Shown here piece by piece: positions 47,923 through 59,384 of a stretch of DNA of 64,000 bases. Source of the DNA: Petaurus breviceps papuanus (Eukaryota; Chordata; Mammalia; Diprotodontia; Petauridae). The stretch's first letter is position 1. Every line of letters starts with the position of its first letter. Position numbers and translations under genes: made by a program. The stretch lies in NCBI GenBank assembly GCA_028583685.1, contig JAMXIF010000002.1:58140674-58204673 (forward strand), given 5' to 3'. The notes beneath the pieces were generated by a model. That model searched no databases. It was not told the origin of the DNA and was given only the letters and a program-made list of their open reading frames with translations.

Positions 47923-48673
47923 GTCTCCCCTCAGTCACTTGACCCCTGGGCTTTTTGCCACAGTAGGACTCTGCCACCAGACAGGGGAGCTTTCGTCCCA
48001 AACGCTGGGGTTTTCTCAGCTGCCTGAGGTATTTGATGGGTGCCCTCTCTGAGGTCTCCACATGCTCTGGCAAGCTGGACACACACCTGAGGACCTTCAC
48101 CCTAGAGTGCAATTCAGATCCCAGAAGGTTAAAGCAAGAGTGATTACCCCTCAGACTGGTGCTTGGTCCCCCTACACTTTGCAGGCCAGGAGCTGAAGCT
48201 GCCACTTGGTGCTGGTGGGCTGTGCCGGGGTCTCAGCGGCTTCTCTCCCTTGGGGCAAAAGCTACAAACTCCCCCTTACTGGGTCCCAAAGTCCAGACTG
48301 CACTGACCTCTCACTTTGTCCTTTGCATCTATGTGTTGATAAATCAGGAAACGGCCACAGTTGCTGCTGATCTGGAGTCCCTCTGGCCAGTGGCTGGTCA
48401 GGCCCACACTGGGGCTAAAGGGCTGGGCTCGGCTCCCAGAGCACTGTGCTGGCCAATTTCTGCTGGCCTGCCGGGCTGTCCTCAGTGGGAGATTAGCTTC
48501 TCTGTGTCATTTTGTGGGTTCTGTAGCCAGTGGCCCTATTTCTACTTAAGGTTGACATTATTATGCTAGATAACTTTAAAGTTCCCACCCACTTCCAAAT
48601 CTAAATATATAAATACTAAACTTACATTATGCATTGTACTTGACATGTAATTTTATTAGAAAAATATGACATA

Positions 48674-48823
48674 GGGGTGGCTAGGTGGCTCAGAGAGTAA
48701 GAACACCGGCCCCAGTGTCGGGATGACCTGGGGAATTGAATCTGGGCTCGGATACTTAGCACCACACCCAGAAATAACTGGCTGTGTAACCTTGAGCAAG
48801 TTACTTAACCCCAATTGCTTAAA
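48674..48823 (+). mobile_element. Type B SINE
   Basis: GGGGTGGCTAGGTGGCTCAG, GAATTGAATCTGGGCTCGG, GAGCAAGTTACTTAACCCC. Target duplication AAAAATATGACATA at 48660-48673 and 48824-48837. Confidence 0.93.
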
Positions 48824-48839
48824 AAAAATATGACATAAC

Positions 48840-49990
48840 ATAGTTAATATTCTTACAAAATTTTAACAATTGAAAGAACACAATACTCATAATGAATTCC
48901 TGCAATTCTTACAATAACAGTAAGCAAGAAGAATAGGGTCACGTTCCATAAATAACAAACTTCTATGTGCTACTGTCCTCTTTACTCTTGTAATTGAAGA
49001 AATCAGATTCAGTCACATTACAATCCTAAACTATATTTGACTTAAACACAAGTACTTAGCTTGTTCAGTATCTCTAAATTCATTAGTTCTTTGCAACTAA
49101 ATAATAGTGGAATGAGATATAATTCCTTATTAGTGAGGGATGTGAAGATATTGCCACAAAAAGTTGGGGAACAACATAGAACAATAATATAATGTTGGAG
49201 TGTGGAGGTCTTGTAGTAGGAATTTAGTCTAACTCTGCTATAGGGGTCTTGAGTAGATGATGTTCTTTATAGGTGATTGAAGAAGTTCATGTCTCATGAT
49301 GAGCAAATTAAAATACACATGTGAACAAATTTTATGAAACAAGATCTTGAAATGAAGCAGTTGTCCATCAATGGTAAAATGACTAAACAATTTGTGGTAT
49401 TAGATTGTGTGTATAACATTATTACATTGTGTGTATTAGATTGTTACACTGAAAGAAATTATAAATATGAAGAGTAAAGAGAAGAATGGGAAGACATGAA
49501 ACAAAGCAAAATACAGTTAGTACAACCATGAAGACTATATGAATATGTATTATGTATAATTGTTAAATTATTTTATGTTGTAATAAATATCATATATGTG
49601 TCTGTGTTTACTTACACACACACATATACATATAGATTATTGTAGTACAAGTGGGAAGAACAACAACAAAAAAGGAAACAATGTATAATTATAATGGCCA
49701 AGCTTGGTCCCAAAAAAGACATATAACAATCAACTTTTACTACCTCTTTGTACAGATGGTGTATTGTAGGTGTGAAACATTGCACAAATTGTCAGACTCA
49801 GTTGATGTTTGTTTTCCTCTAATTTTCTTTCCCTCTTTCTTTGTCATTCTTCATATAAACAGGGACTCAAATTCAATTTGCACAATACTCCTCATTGGAG
49901 GGAAGTGATTACTCAATAATCTGTGTATGTGAGTGTGCATAACTTGGTAAGACAAGAGTGGTGATGAGGAAAGACGTCAGGTCATGGTCT
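48840..49990. other. Single-copy sequence, no gene seen
   Basis: AT-rich, with short TATATGTG and ACACAC runs near 49585-49635. No convincing frame. Confidence 0.4.
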
Positions 49991-50175
49991 TCTAACTTCC
50001 AGATTTGAATGAGAAGACAAAGGGTTTCAGATTCCTTTCAGGGAGATCACCTTCAAGGGAGAGAAGGCTCTAGGATGAAATTAACATGGAGAGGAGCTAA
50101 CATCTCCATCATGTCCCTAATCCCTGGTTTACCACATTGGAGACTTATGCAAATTTTCCCTTGAGTTAAATTTGG

Positions 50176-50178
<3 letters not shown>

Positions 50179-50212
<34 letters not shown>
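50179..50212. repeat. (CT)n microsatellite
   Basis: Uninterrupted CT dinucleotides. Confidence 0.95.
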
Positions 50213-50215
<3 letters not shown>

Positions 50216-50376
50216 ATTCCCAACAGATTTCATTCATTCTGTGTATTATCTGGTATATTCTCATTTGTATAAGTTTTGTTATTGTTATTTCTATTTGCTA
50301 TCAGCTTGGATAAATTTATTTGCTCTTTGTAAGTCTTTATGCAACTGGAATTTGGTGGGAAGGCAATAAACTCTTT

Positions 50377-50535
50377 TTTTAAAAAAGCAATTGGGATTAA
50401 GTAACTTGCTCAAGGTTACATGGCCAGTTATTTCTGGGTGTGGTTCTAAGTATCTGAGCCCGGATTCGATCCCCAGGTTATCCCAACACTGGGGCTGGTG
50501 CTCTTACTCGCTGTGCTACCTGGCTGCCCCAAGAG
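50377..50535 (-). mobile_element. Type B SINE at an AATAAA
   Basis: Reverse-oriented: GCAATTGGGATTAAGTAACTT, GATTCGATCCCCAGGTTATC, CTACCTGGCTGCCCC. Its 12-base target duplication AATAAACTCTTT (50365-50376 and 50536-50547) itself contains a polyadenylation signal. Confidence 0.92.
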
Positions 50536-50600
50536 AATAAACTCTTTAATACCTAGTTTGTGGTACTACTCTGTTAAGAGATAGGCATTTGAATCTGGTC

Positions 50601-51600
50601 ATGAGATAGAGAAATAGAAGGATATACATATTTACATATATTATTTACCAGAATCAGTCTCCCTTGCAGAGGTTGAAAAGACTCTAGTTATTCATTCATG
50701 CTTCCCTTCAAGTCACATTTAAGTGGACATATGTGGACACATATAACATCTATGGACAACACACATACGTATATATATGATATAAAAATAAATGTATCAA
50801 TAGAAGTAAAAATGTGTGAAATTATTTCTTTCTCTTTGGGGGGAGGGTGATATTTTCAGGGCTTACCATTTCCAATGACTTCCAACTATTTTCTTGGAAA
50901 ACTAGTCTACAAGCCTCTTTTGTTTGTTTCTGATCCTGAGTTACATTTTAACATATATTTCAAAACTCTTCCCTCAACTTACTTTTGTATTTAACTTGAT
51001 CAAAATGTCTGTATTTCACTGTGCTTTATATAAGATTTTACTACACTAAAAATTAACATTTGGACATTTGGCTCCCACCTACAAAAGCCATCTGTCTTAG
51101 CTAGTTCACCTCAAGGTAGCAGTTATACCAAATGATTTATCCAGATTTTCCCCTTATATATCATGTCATCATTCTATAATGTTCAGAAAGAATAAATTCT
51201 TTTATGAAATGTCCCAACTTTATCCCTGCATCTATTTAAATATTGGTGAACTAATTTCACCTATAATATGTTGTATAAGCAATGTTCCTGATTGGTAGAT
51301 CATGTCTACAAGGACAAAAAAAAATCCAAGTATGTATAAAATTTCAGAAGTAACATTTATATTGTTAAAAGAAGAAAAATGAATAGTAATTGTTATACCC
51401 ACAAAATTCAGATAGTAGAGGCAAATTGCAATTTCTTCAAAGAACCAAATATTTTCTGTCAATTTGCTGCCCATGAGAACTAAAGATAAAAGATCAAATA
51501 AAACTTTTTCCAATGGGAAGGATATACCTCTTAATTTTATTCCCTCCTTGATGTTTATGATTAGTCATTAGAAAAAAAACACTCTGAATACTCTCATTGA
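50601..51600. other. Single-copy sequence, no gene seen
   Basis: Nothing recognisable beyond short AT-rich runs. Confidence 0.4.
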
Positions 51601-51990
51601 TTAGGAACTTACCATCTTCCAAGGAGGAGCATTCCACTTTTGGATATCTTTAATTGTTTTTTTAAAGGATTTCCTGACTTTAAGTTTGCTTGTATTTTTG
51701 CCCATCCACTACTCCTATTTCTACCTTGTTGGACTAATGCCTCTTACACATAACTGTCTTTAAAATCATTGAGCATAGTCATCATGTTTCCAATATGTCT
51801 TCTCATCTCCATGCTCAGGTTTTTCAACTTAACATTATATGCCATGGATACAAGGCCTTCACATTGTGGTTCCCCTGTTTCTGTATGTTCTCTAGCTTAT
51901 CAATATTCCTCCCAAGAAAACTGGTTGTATAGTCATCATAGGTGTTTGCAACTATCTTGGAAGATGTACAATGTAGAATCTAAATGGAAT
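51600..51990 (-). mobile_element. CR1/L3 LINE 3' region
   Basis: Reverse CR1/L3 phrase order: GTCATCATGTTTCCAATATG, CTTCTCATCTCCATGCTCAGG, TATGCCATGGATACAAGGCC, TTCTCTAGCTTATCAATATTC. The short frame at 51769-52011 is read out of this repeat. Confidence 0.7.
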
Positions 51991-52129
51991 GAAAATTGCC
52001 TCACTATGTAAAGATACTATTGTTTATGGATAACATTGCACTGATTACATTAAATCCTGAAACTTTTTAAAACCTTTTAATGGTCAGTCAACAGAGCACA
52101 ACCTAATTTAACTTATTCATCCACTGAAT

Positions 52130-52970
52130 GGTATTTATTAAGTTCTTGTATCTCCAAGCACTATGTAGGTGCTTGCAATACATAAAGAAGATAGCTCTGC
52201 CCACAAGGACCCTTGGTTAAACCAAAAAGTTCATAAATAAGTATACATGTTATATGTGCATATATGTTATTTTGGAGCCTGAGGGACTAATAATTCGGTA
52301 GGATCAAAAATGTCTAGTAGAGGAGGTCCTATTTGATCTGAGTCATGAAACATTGAAGGAAGCAAAGAATTTTATGAGGCAGAGGTGAAGAAGGACATAG
52401 GGAACTGCTTTTACAAGGCATGAAGTTGGGCGATAGAATGTTGTGTTTGGAGAATAGAAAGTAGGCCAGTTTGGCTGGAAATGTAGTGTGTAAAGGAGAA
52501 TAATGTTCACTGCCCCTGGAAGGATAGTCTTGAGCCAGATTGAAGGACTTTAAATGCCAAGAAGATGAGTTTGTGATCTGTTCTTTTGGCAACAGGAAAT
52601 GATGGGGGGAAGGGGATGATATAGGCAGACCTATGCTGTTGGGTATGCCAATATGGCAACTGCATGGAGAGTGGATTAGAAAGGAGAAATATTAGATGCA
52701 GTAGAAACAATTTGGCTGTTGCAATAGTTCAGGTGAGAAGCAATTCAGGATGAACCAGAGTAATGGCTGTATGAGCAATCTTGTGGTAGAAGAGAAAAGA
52801 AGACAGATATAAATGATGTTACAAAGTCGAATCAGGCAGATGAGAAGATAGAGTAGTTTGGGAACAAAGATAAGGAATTCAGTTTTGGATGTGTTCAATT
52901 TGAGATGCTTATGGGGCATAATTGGAAATGTTCAGTATGTCTTTGAATTGGTCATGCGGAGCCAAGGATA
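52130..52970 (+). mobile_element. Ancient interspersed repeat, longer copy, class not assigned
   Basis: Word order: CAAGCACTATGTAGGTGCTTG, GGAACTGCTTTTACAAGGCA, GGCCAGTTTGGCTGGAAATG, GCCAGATTGAAGGACTTTAA, GTTGCAATAGTTCAGGTGAG, TCAGTTTTGGATGTGTTCAA. This is a familiar ordered series of phrases in mammalian old repeats; I do not assign the family. The minus-strand frames here are not genes. Confidence 0.6.
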
Positions 52971-53004
52971 AGGCTAGGGACTTGACTTAGGATTGTTTTA
53001 GTAT

Positions 53005-53200
53005 TGTGTTTCTCCTTCATTTTCAAAGAGGACCAGGACATCAGAGAAATGATGACATGACTTGCAGTTGACTTTGATTTGAGTAAGGGAGGGCTGTGCA
53101 AGGTCTCCAGCCTCACTTTCTCCTCCAGTGTCATCTGGGTCCAAAGGCCAGATATTCATCAAGATGACTGGAGATGGATCAGGATGCAATCATTTCTTTA
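53005..53200 (+). mobile_element. Marsupial CORE-SINE-associated repeat (MAR-like)
   Basis: CTTCATTTTCAAAGAGGACC, GAGAAATGATGACATGACTTG, GTAAGGGAGGGCTGTGCAAGG, CACTTTCTCCTCCAGTGTCA, TTCATCAAGATGACTGGAG, a repeat I recognise as frequent in marsupial sequence. The exact family name is uncertain. Confidence 0.65.
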
Positions 53201-53690
53201 GTATAGAGAACTCCCAGATGTGGAAACTCCCTCTGTCAATGCAATTTGACACCTCTTCTGCAACTCAATCTTACAAAGTTGTCTGAAGCACTGAGAGGTC
53301 CCAGAGTAGTACAGTCAGTATGTTTCAGAGATGGGACTTGAACACAGATGGGACTTGATGCTAAAGTAAGTCTTGTTACACTACATAATGCTAACTTTGT
53401 ATGGAATTATTCAGGAAAAAATAGATGAAGAAAACTTATAGGGCAAAGAACAATGTATAACTGTATGGGCAGCCCAGATAGATCTCCAATTATGTTTTGA
53501 ATATCTACAAAGGTCACTTATGGTTTAATCTCCTTAGTGAAACTTCTAGTTAACTGACTATACTAGGAAGAGTCTATGCAAATTTCATTAGTGACTCTAT
53601 AACTTAGAAATTTGTTTCTTTCAAAACAAATAGATCAGGGTAGCTAGTACAGATTTCCTCATAATTCCATACAACCCCAGCATAGGTTCC
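53201..53690. other. Unique or very old repeat sequence
   Basis: 53240-53350 is faintly MIR-like (AGTACAGTCAGTATG, GATGGGACTTGAACACAG). The rest shows nothing recognisable. Confidence 0.35.
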
Positions 53691-53707
53691 CTCTAATGAT
53701 ATTGCTT

Positions 53708-53863
53708 TTTTTTTTTAAAGCAATTGGGGTTAAGTAACTTGCTCAAGGTTACATGGCCAATTATTTCTGGGTGTGGTGCTAAGTATCTGAGCCCAGATTC
53801 GATCCCCAGGTCATCCCAACACTGGAGCCGGTGCTCTTACTCGCTGTGCTACCTGGCCTCCCC
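53708..53863 (-). mobile_element. Type B SINE
   Basis: Reverse-oriented: GCAATTGGGGTTAAGTAACTT, GATTCGATCCCCAGGTCATC, CTACCTGGCCTCCCC. Target duplication AATGATATTGCTT at 53695-53707 and 53864-53876. Confidence 0.93.
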
Positions 53864-53964
53864 AATGATATTGCTTCTTTGATGAATTCCGTCAAGCAGG
53901 ATCAGAAACTAGCAACCAGCCTAAAAAGGTGTCCGTAATCATGATTGTAGAGAGCATAGACAGA

Positions 53965-54035
53965 CCCCAGAGATACCTGTGCACAGTATCTGGCACATAG
54001 TAAGAGGATCCATAATAAATGCTCATTCATGCACC
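53965..54035 (+). mobile_element. L2/MIR-type 3' fragment
   Basis: GTGCACAGTATCTGGCACATA, GTAAGAGGATCCATAATAAA, TGCTCATTCATGCA. Confidence 0.55.
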
Positions 54036-54380
54036 TGTTCATTTCTATCAGTCTTCCTATAAGTCCAAGTGGTGTGAAAGAACTGTGGAATCTATCTTCT
54101 GTCAACAATGATCTTTATTTACAGAAAAAAAAAATGCTTACTGGAGATTTGCTTGAGGCTTTTTTGTTGTGGTGGTTTGTCTTTTCTCATTCACTAAGAG
54201 AATCATGTATTTTTTTATTAATCAGATAATCCAAAAGAGGCTATAGTATCTTTTTAGTGACATCCAATTAAAAATCAACCTCACTTAAATTTCTTGAAAT
54301 AAAAAAGCACCAAAACACATATATTCTCTCTTGTGAGTCCCAGTCTTGCTTTTCTGACTACTTAATATTTCTGCCTCGAA
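54036..54380. other. Unique sequence, no gene seen
   Basis: No protein-like frame or repeat recognised. Confidence 0.4.
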
Positions 54381-54849
54381 TTTAGTATGTCAAAACTGAA
54401 CTAGTTATCCTTTCCCTAAAAATCACCGCATCCTCTGAATCTCTTTGTGTCTGTCAATTCTCTCATTCTGCTAGTCAATCAAACTTGAAACACAGTAGTT
54501 TTCCTTGGCACCCAATTGCTTTTCTTGACCTTCACATATACTTACAGATTATGTCCGGTAGATGTTCCCTCCACAGTACAATTCTTGTAATATAATTCTT
54601 ACTTTCCTTTCCATTCTAAGTATCACAACCAATCCAGTCTCAGTATTCATTTAAACAAGTCTGGAATATTGCAGTATACTCTTTAAATCTCCCTGTTACT
54701 CATCTCTCCCCCATCTCCAAATTCATCCAATCATATTGTTCACAAATAATTTACAAAATTTCTAATACTTTAGGTTGTAAGAAGCCTTAGAGATCATCTA
54801 ATTCAGTCTTCTCATTTTATGAAGTCAGAATTTGAGTTCATATATTTTA

Positions 54850-55006
54850 TTTTATTGCTTTTTGGAGGGGGAAAGGCCAGGCAATTAGGGTTAAGTGACT
54901 TGCCCAAGGTCACACAGCTAGTTTTAAACATCTGAGGCTGGATTTGAACTCAGGTCATCCTGACTCCAGGGCTGATGTTCTATTCACTGAGCCACTTAGG
55001 TGCCCC
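54850..55006 (-). mobile_element. Type A SINE
   Basis: Reverse-oriented: TTAGGGTTAAGTGACTTGCC, GGCTGGATTTGAACTCAGGTC, GAGCCACTTAGGTGCCCC. Target duplication GAGTTCATATATTTTA (54834-54849) against AAGCTCATGTATTTTA (55007-55022), three mismatches. Confidence 0.88.
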
Positions 55007-55062
55007 AAGCTCATGTATTTTAACTCCAATTGTAGTACCATTTCCATTACATAATAGAGCTC

Positions 55063-55312
55063 TAAGAAAAATAGGTGGAACAATAGAGAGAGTGCTAGAC
55101 TTGGAGCCAGGAAGACCTGAGTTTGAATCCTGCCTTGGACACCTACAGGCTGTATGGTGCCAGATGAGACACTTCATCTCTATATACCTCAGTTTCTTCA
55201 TCTATGAAGTATGGATAATAATAGCACTTACTTCCTAGGGTTATTGGGAGAATCAAATGAAATATTTGTAAAATGTTTTCCAAAAGCATAAAAATGCCAG
55301 GTATTTTATTGC
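55063..55312 (+). mobile_element. tRNA-related/CORE SINE, older relative of type A
   Basis: ATAGGTGGAACAATAGAGAG, CTTGGAGCCAGGAAGACCTG, GTTTGAATCCTGCCTTGGAC, CTCAGTTTCTTCATCTATGA, GTTATTGGGAGAATCAAATG; a MIR-like CORE and 3' end. Confidence 0.8.
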
Positions 55313-55446
55313 CATTTCTGTGCCTTACTCTCTTGCTTTAAAACTTCAAATAATCCCTGATTGGCTACAGAATTAATACAAAATACTAGAACAGCAAAAG
55401 ATCTTTGATAAACCACCTCTAACCTAATTAATTTTCAATCGGCATT

Positions 55447-56640
55447 TTTTTCCAACTATATTAGAGCATCTGGGTTTTAAGACCCCTCTGTGATAGTTCC
55501 TATCCACTCAGTGGCCTGAGCAGTAATAGCTGCAGACCAGTCCTCAGTAGCCAGCTGAGCACTCCAATCTTTTGTGGAGATCTGTTGAATGGGCATAGAT
55601 GGCATCTGTACTCCCTGGGACCAATCAACCACCTCTGGTTGAGTAGCAGTGAATTCTGGGACAGGTGCAGTCCATTCACCCTGAAACTCCTCCTTTGTCA
55701 CTGCTGTCTCAGCTGCAGCCTGCTCTTCCTTTTCAATCTCCTCTGGATCCCTGTAGAAGTAAAGATCAGGCATAACCTCACATGGGTGTTCCCAGGAGAC
55801 GGTACCATGCATCCGCAGGACTTCACCGGCCAGCATCCACCACATCAGACCCACGGAGTGAGCTCCCTTGTTGTTACATGGAATGGCAATGTCCACATAG
55901 TGAAATGGGGTGTCTGTGTTGCACAGGGTAGAGGTTGGGAGGTTAACATACAATGCTTCAGTCAGAGGCTGGCGATCTGCCCAAGGATCAGTAACCACCA
56001 AGAGGTGGGGCTCCCTGAAAGCTGCCTGAATCTGGTTACTAAACGTGCCCAGTGTGAAATGTCCAGCAATGGGTGTGGCGCCAGTGGCAGCAGCAAATTT
56101 CAGAACAGCTACCTAGCCAGTGTTCCTGGATGAGATGACACTAACATAGGCTGGGTTTTGTTGTTATTGTTGTTGTTGTTTGTTTGTTTGTTTGTTTGTT
56201 TTTATAAGCAATTGGGGTTAAGTAACTTGCTCAAGGTTACACAGCCAGGTGTTTCTGGGTGGGTGCTAAGTGTCTGAGCCCGGATTTAATCCCAGATCAT
56301 CCCAACTGTAGGGCCGGTGCTCTTACTCACTGCACTGCGCTATCTGGCTGCCCAATCAGCTGGGTTTTCAATAGCAACAATGGCACAAGCTGCCAGCAGA
56401 AATATTTCCCAAGTTCTCTTCAAATTAATGATGTAGATACCATCACTCTTTCTTTTGTAGATATGCTGTTTCATTTGGAAGTCCAGATTGGTGCTGCCCA
56501 AATGGGTTCCTGCAGCCAGGAACTTGAGGCCATCCTCCTTCATCTAGGGCTCCGGATTTTGTGAAAGTTTCCTTTTAAAGTTATGATGGAAACTGAGAAC
56601 AACACGGTATATGGAACCCTCTTCGGGGCAGTGCGGAAAG
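55447..56640 (-). pseudogene. RPSA: RPSA (40S ribosomal protein SA) processed retrocopy split by a SINE
   Basis: RPSA (laminin receptor 1) is a small-subunit ribosomal protein of about 295 residues. The N-terminal part at 56370-56556 reads [20 protein letters not shown] and [16 protein letters not shown] to IENPAD. After a SINE (56160-56358) the frame resumes, and 55477-56001 is a long open stretch from [20 protein letters not shown] through [20 protein letters not shown] and [20 protein letters not shown] to [15 protein letters not shown]. No introns. The start ATG is lost (AAA before TCCGGAGCC), a deletion of about nine bases sits near codon 6, and a frame break lies at about 56000-56120. 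A 5' leader beginning near CCCTTTCCGCACTGCCC suggests a near full-length mRNA copy. A dead retrocopy. Confidence 0.93.
56160..56358 (-). mobile_element. Type B SINE inside the RPSA retrocopy
   Basis: Reverse-oriented: a (TTG)n/(TTTG)n tail complement at 56160-56203, then GCAATTGGGGTTAAGTAACTT and CGCTATCTGGCTGCCC. GCTGGGTTTT is repeated on both sides (56150-56159 and 56359-56368), within RPSA codons for ENPAD. Confidence 0.92.
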
Positions 56641-56774
56641 GGCCTAATTCTTTTTTTTTTTTAAACCAACTTCTCTTTCTAATCCAAATTGGTCAACTCA
56701 TTGTCCCCTAAACATATTGAATGCATTACTGGCTTTCCTAAAGTCAGTCCCCCCTTGTGGAATACCTGTATTCC

Positions 56775-56890
56775 ACCTGTTTTCAAGGTCAACTCAAGTG
56801 CCACCTACTCTATGATTCTTTACTCATTTATCCTAATTATAGTGACTACTGAACTCCTGCAAACACACATTATCTGTTTCACTCAGTGTT
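56775..56890 (+). mobile_element. L2-type 3' fragment
   Basis: TTCAAGGTCAACTCAAGTGC, CACCTACTCTATGATTC, GACTACTGAACTCCTGC fit the L2 3' phrase order. Confidence 0.55.
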
Positions 56891-58830
56891 TGTTGCCTGA
56901 GGTAATTTCTGGGAAACAGCCATAGAGGGGGATGAAAAATTCCAGACACTTCAGTTGATAAACATTTAATTTCCTTGCCACATGTAGAGACATCACAATT
57001 AATTTCTTTAATAAGATAGAAAATGCCATTATGGTATTTCCATAGTCAGATATGTCTGTGCATTCAGATCATAAAAAATTTCCTGGAACATAATGATTGA
57101 TCACTGACTCTGTCATTAAGATATGATGATATTCATTCTATTTCTTCATTTTTGGAATCAATGATTCATTTAAAACAATGTTGGACCAATTGTAATTGCA
57201 TACAGTATTTCTTCTTCTTTGGCTTTCTCAATCTTTTACTTTCTGGTTTGAGACATTTTTTCTGTGTAATTTAATTTTTGCTATAACCAGTCAAATATTT
57301 GAAAGCACAAAAATCATTTATTCTAAGTTTGTCATTCCCAACACTTCTAACTCTTTTTGAAGTAATTAGGACATCCAGGCTTAAGGCTTATGAACAGTAT
57401 ACAAGTCTTTGGCTTCTTTCATTTTTAAAATTTTTGACCTACATTTCCCAATACTTTTAGTTGTTGTTTCCTGGACTCACTTTCATATTGAAGTCATTTT
57501 GTCTCAAAAATATATGCTGATTAAGATGATATTGGTAAGAGTGGCTGGGTATGTCCAAATATATAAGAAGAAACCCCTGCTGGAAGTAACACAATATTAA
57601 AATAGTAACACAAAGGCCACTAAGTATTCATTTCTAAGATATTTCAAAAAGGGGATGTTGTCACAAAGTAAAAGAGATCACAAGACACTGAGAGATTGAG
57701 AGCACATCAATAACATTTGAATCATCCATACTTCTGCTTTCTTATCACTAGAAAAGCTTTATAAGACTGGTCTATACATGCTCTAGGGTATCCTTGATGA
57801 AATCATGAGAAGGGAATAGGTGGACTTCTGGATGTCATTTTCTAAAGCAGACTATTACATAGGTGTAAATTGCATCTCACTGTGCCAATTTATTGTTCTT
57901 TTTCTTACAGAAAGGTATTTTACCCAATAGAACAAAATGTAGCTTCTTCAAAAAAAAATTGTTTCCTCTATGTATGTAAAATTCCACAAGATTCTACAGC
58001 AGAAAACTTCAAGAAGATAAGTTTTTTCAAAGATACACTGAATATTGGTATCAAGGGAGGTATTAAAAGATTATTGCTCACCTAAGGTGTTCACCAGTAT
58101 CATGAGGTATTCATTTTGTAAAGTCCAGAAAAAATTAAGATTCTCAATTGTTAGTGAGATTCTAACTCACAATATTCCTATTAATAGAAGGCATTGTACT
58201 ATTTGCAACGAGTCCCAGAATACTACAGAACCTTCTCAATGAAACACATAGCAATGAAAAAGAGATATGTCTAATCACATGGTAAAATCAAAGAAGATGA
58301 AAAAAATGCATACAACTCAAAGTATATAATGCAGGTAAGATAAGGAATTTCTAAAGTTTTTCCACATCTCTGTATATATAAAAGAGTGGTAGTGAAGATG
58401 AACTATAAACTATTCTCAGAACTGAATATTAGGAGAAAATCTATCTGGAACACATTTTGGAAATCACTGTAAATTCAAACTACTCTATTGCAAAAAAACA
58501 AAAAAAAACATCTTTTATGCAAATACTCTCTAGGTGATTGATATGACTATGAAATATTAGAATGTCATTAATTCAAAGAATAACAGAAAACCACAACAAC
58601 ATGTTGAGTATAAGTAAACTGTAGCATATCCCCAAAGATGACTAGCACATTGGTACAAAAATGTATCATTAAAGACATTTTTCATGGAAATCGATTTGAC
58701 ATTTAGCAAGAATGAAATGTCAGATGGATAGCCCAAATGGTTGATTGATATCCTGAAGGTTTTAAAGGAGTTAGAGGTATTGAAATAACCTGGGAAAACA
58801 TCCAATAATTTAGTTGAGAGGCAACATACT
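56891..58830. other. Single-copy sequence, no gene seen
   Basis: Frames at 57409-57600, 57870-58085 and 58045-58242 lack recognised signatures. No repeat named. Confidence 0.4.
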
Positions 58831-59060
58831 ATAGTAGAGAAATAAAGATTTTCACTATAATACTACCACTTAACAACCATGTAATCAAGGGTAAATCATT
58901 TATCTTCCCTGAGATTTGGTATCTTCACATGTAAAATGGACAGAGAAGTATCTATATCACAGAAATATTGTATCACATAATATGTCTTGTTTTTTTAACC
59001 CTAAAGGAAATATGGACATATCAAGTATTATTAATATTGCTATTATTATTATACAAAAAA
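58830..59060 (+). mobile_element. MIR fragment
   Basis: ACCACTTAACAACCATGTAA, TCAAGGGTAAATCATTTATC, TCTTCACATGTAAAATGGAC. Confidence 0.65.
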
Positions 59061-59156
59061 GTAAGAATAAAAATTACCCAGGATGAGAAGGCATGGAGTA
59101 ATGATCTACTTTAGTGAAAATGGTAATAACTCATTTTTAGGTACCCTATATGTTTT

Positions 59157-59322
59157 TGGTTTTGGTTGGTTGGTTTTTGGTTTTTGAAGGGCAGTCGGGG
59201 TTAAGTGACTTGCCCAAGGTCACACAGCTATTAAGTGTTATGTGTCTGAGGCCAGATTTGAATAAAGGTCTTCCTGACTTCGGGGCTGGTGCTCTATTCA
59301 CTGTGCCACCTAGCCACCCTAT
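59157..59322 (-). mobile_element. Type A SINE
   Basis: Reverse-oriented: GGGGTTAAGTGACTTGCCC, GTCTGAGGCCAGATTTGAAT, CTGTGCCACCTAGCCACCC. Target duplication CYTATATGTTTT at 59145-59156 and 59323-59334. Confidence 0.9.
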
Positions 59323-59384
59323 CTTATATGTTTTACAAAATGCTTTCCCCACAACAAACTTAGATGTGACTCATATGAGTATTA

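Larger units (their letters stand above)
45509..48528 (-). mobile_element. Full-length HAL1-type (ORF1-only) element carrying a SINE dimer
   Basis: A perfect 15-base target duplication AGTGGCCCTATTTCT (45494-45508 and 48529-48543) bounds the element. On the minus strand it reads 5'UTR (48528-47923), ORF1 (47922 to about 46550), spacer (about 46540-45800) and the two-part tail (45800-45509, ending in an A-run). No ORF2 is present. Without the 292-base SINE dimer it is about 2.73 kb, close to the 2.84 kb of the plus-strand copy at 30195-33032. Intact duplications at both ends show it moved as an ORF1-only unit. Confidence 0.92.
50000..50600 (+). mobile_element. Possible LTR remnant, type unproven
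   Basis: A (CT)n tract (50179-50212) is followed by an LTR-like R/U5 stretch: GGCAATAAACTCTTT, then (beyond a SINE) ACCTAGTTTGTGGTACTACTC. Compatible with an old LTR, but no termini or target duplication were found. Confidence 0.3.
54380..55445 (+). mobile_element. Old interspersed repeat in two pieces, split by MIR and SINEs
   Basis: 54380-54765 (AAAACTGAACTAGTTATCC, AATATTGCAGTATACTCTTT, TCTCCCTGTTACTCATCTC) and 55320-55445 (GCTTTAAAACTTCAAATAATC, TGATTGGCTACAGAATTAAT) look like consecutive parts of one element in the same orientation. Between them lie a MIR-like piece (54770-54840) and the SINEs at 54850-55006 and 55063-55312. Family not assigned. Confidence 0.45.

Noticed and set aside
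47708-48205. 165-codon minus-strand frame
   Set aside because: It is the HAL1-type 5'UTR read through into the start of ORF1 in another frame; not a separate gene.
55585-56133. 182-codon plus-strand frame
   Set aside because: Antisense shadow of the RPSA retrocopy.
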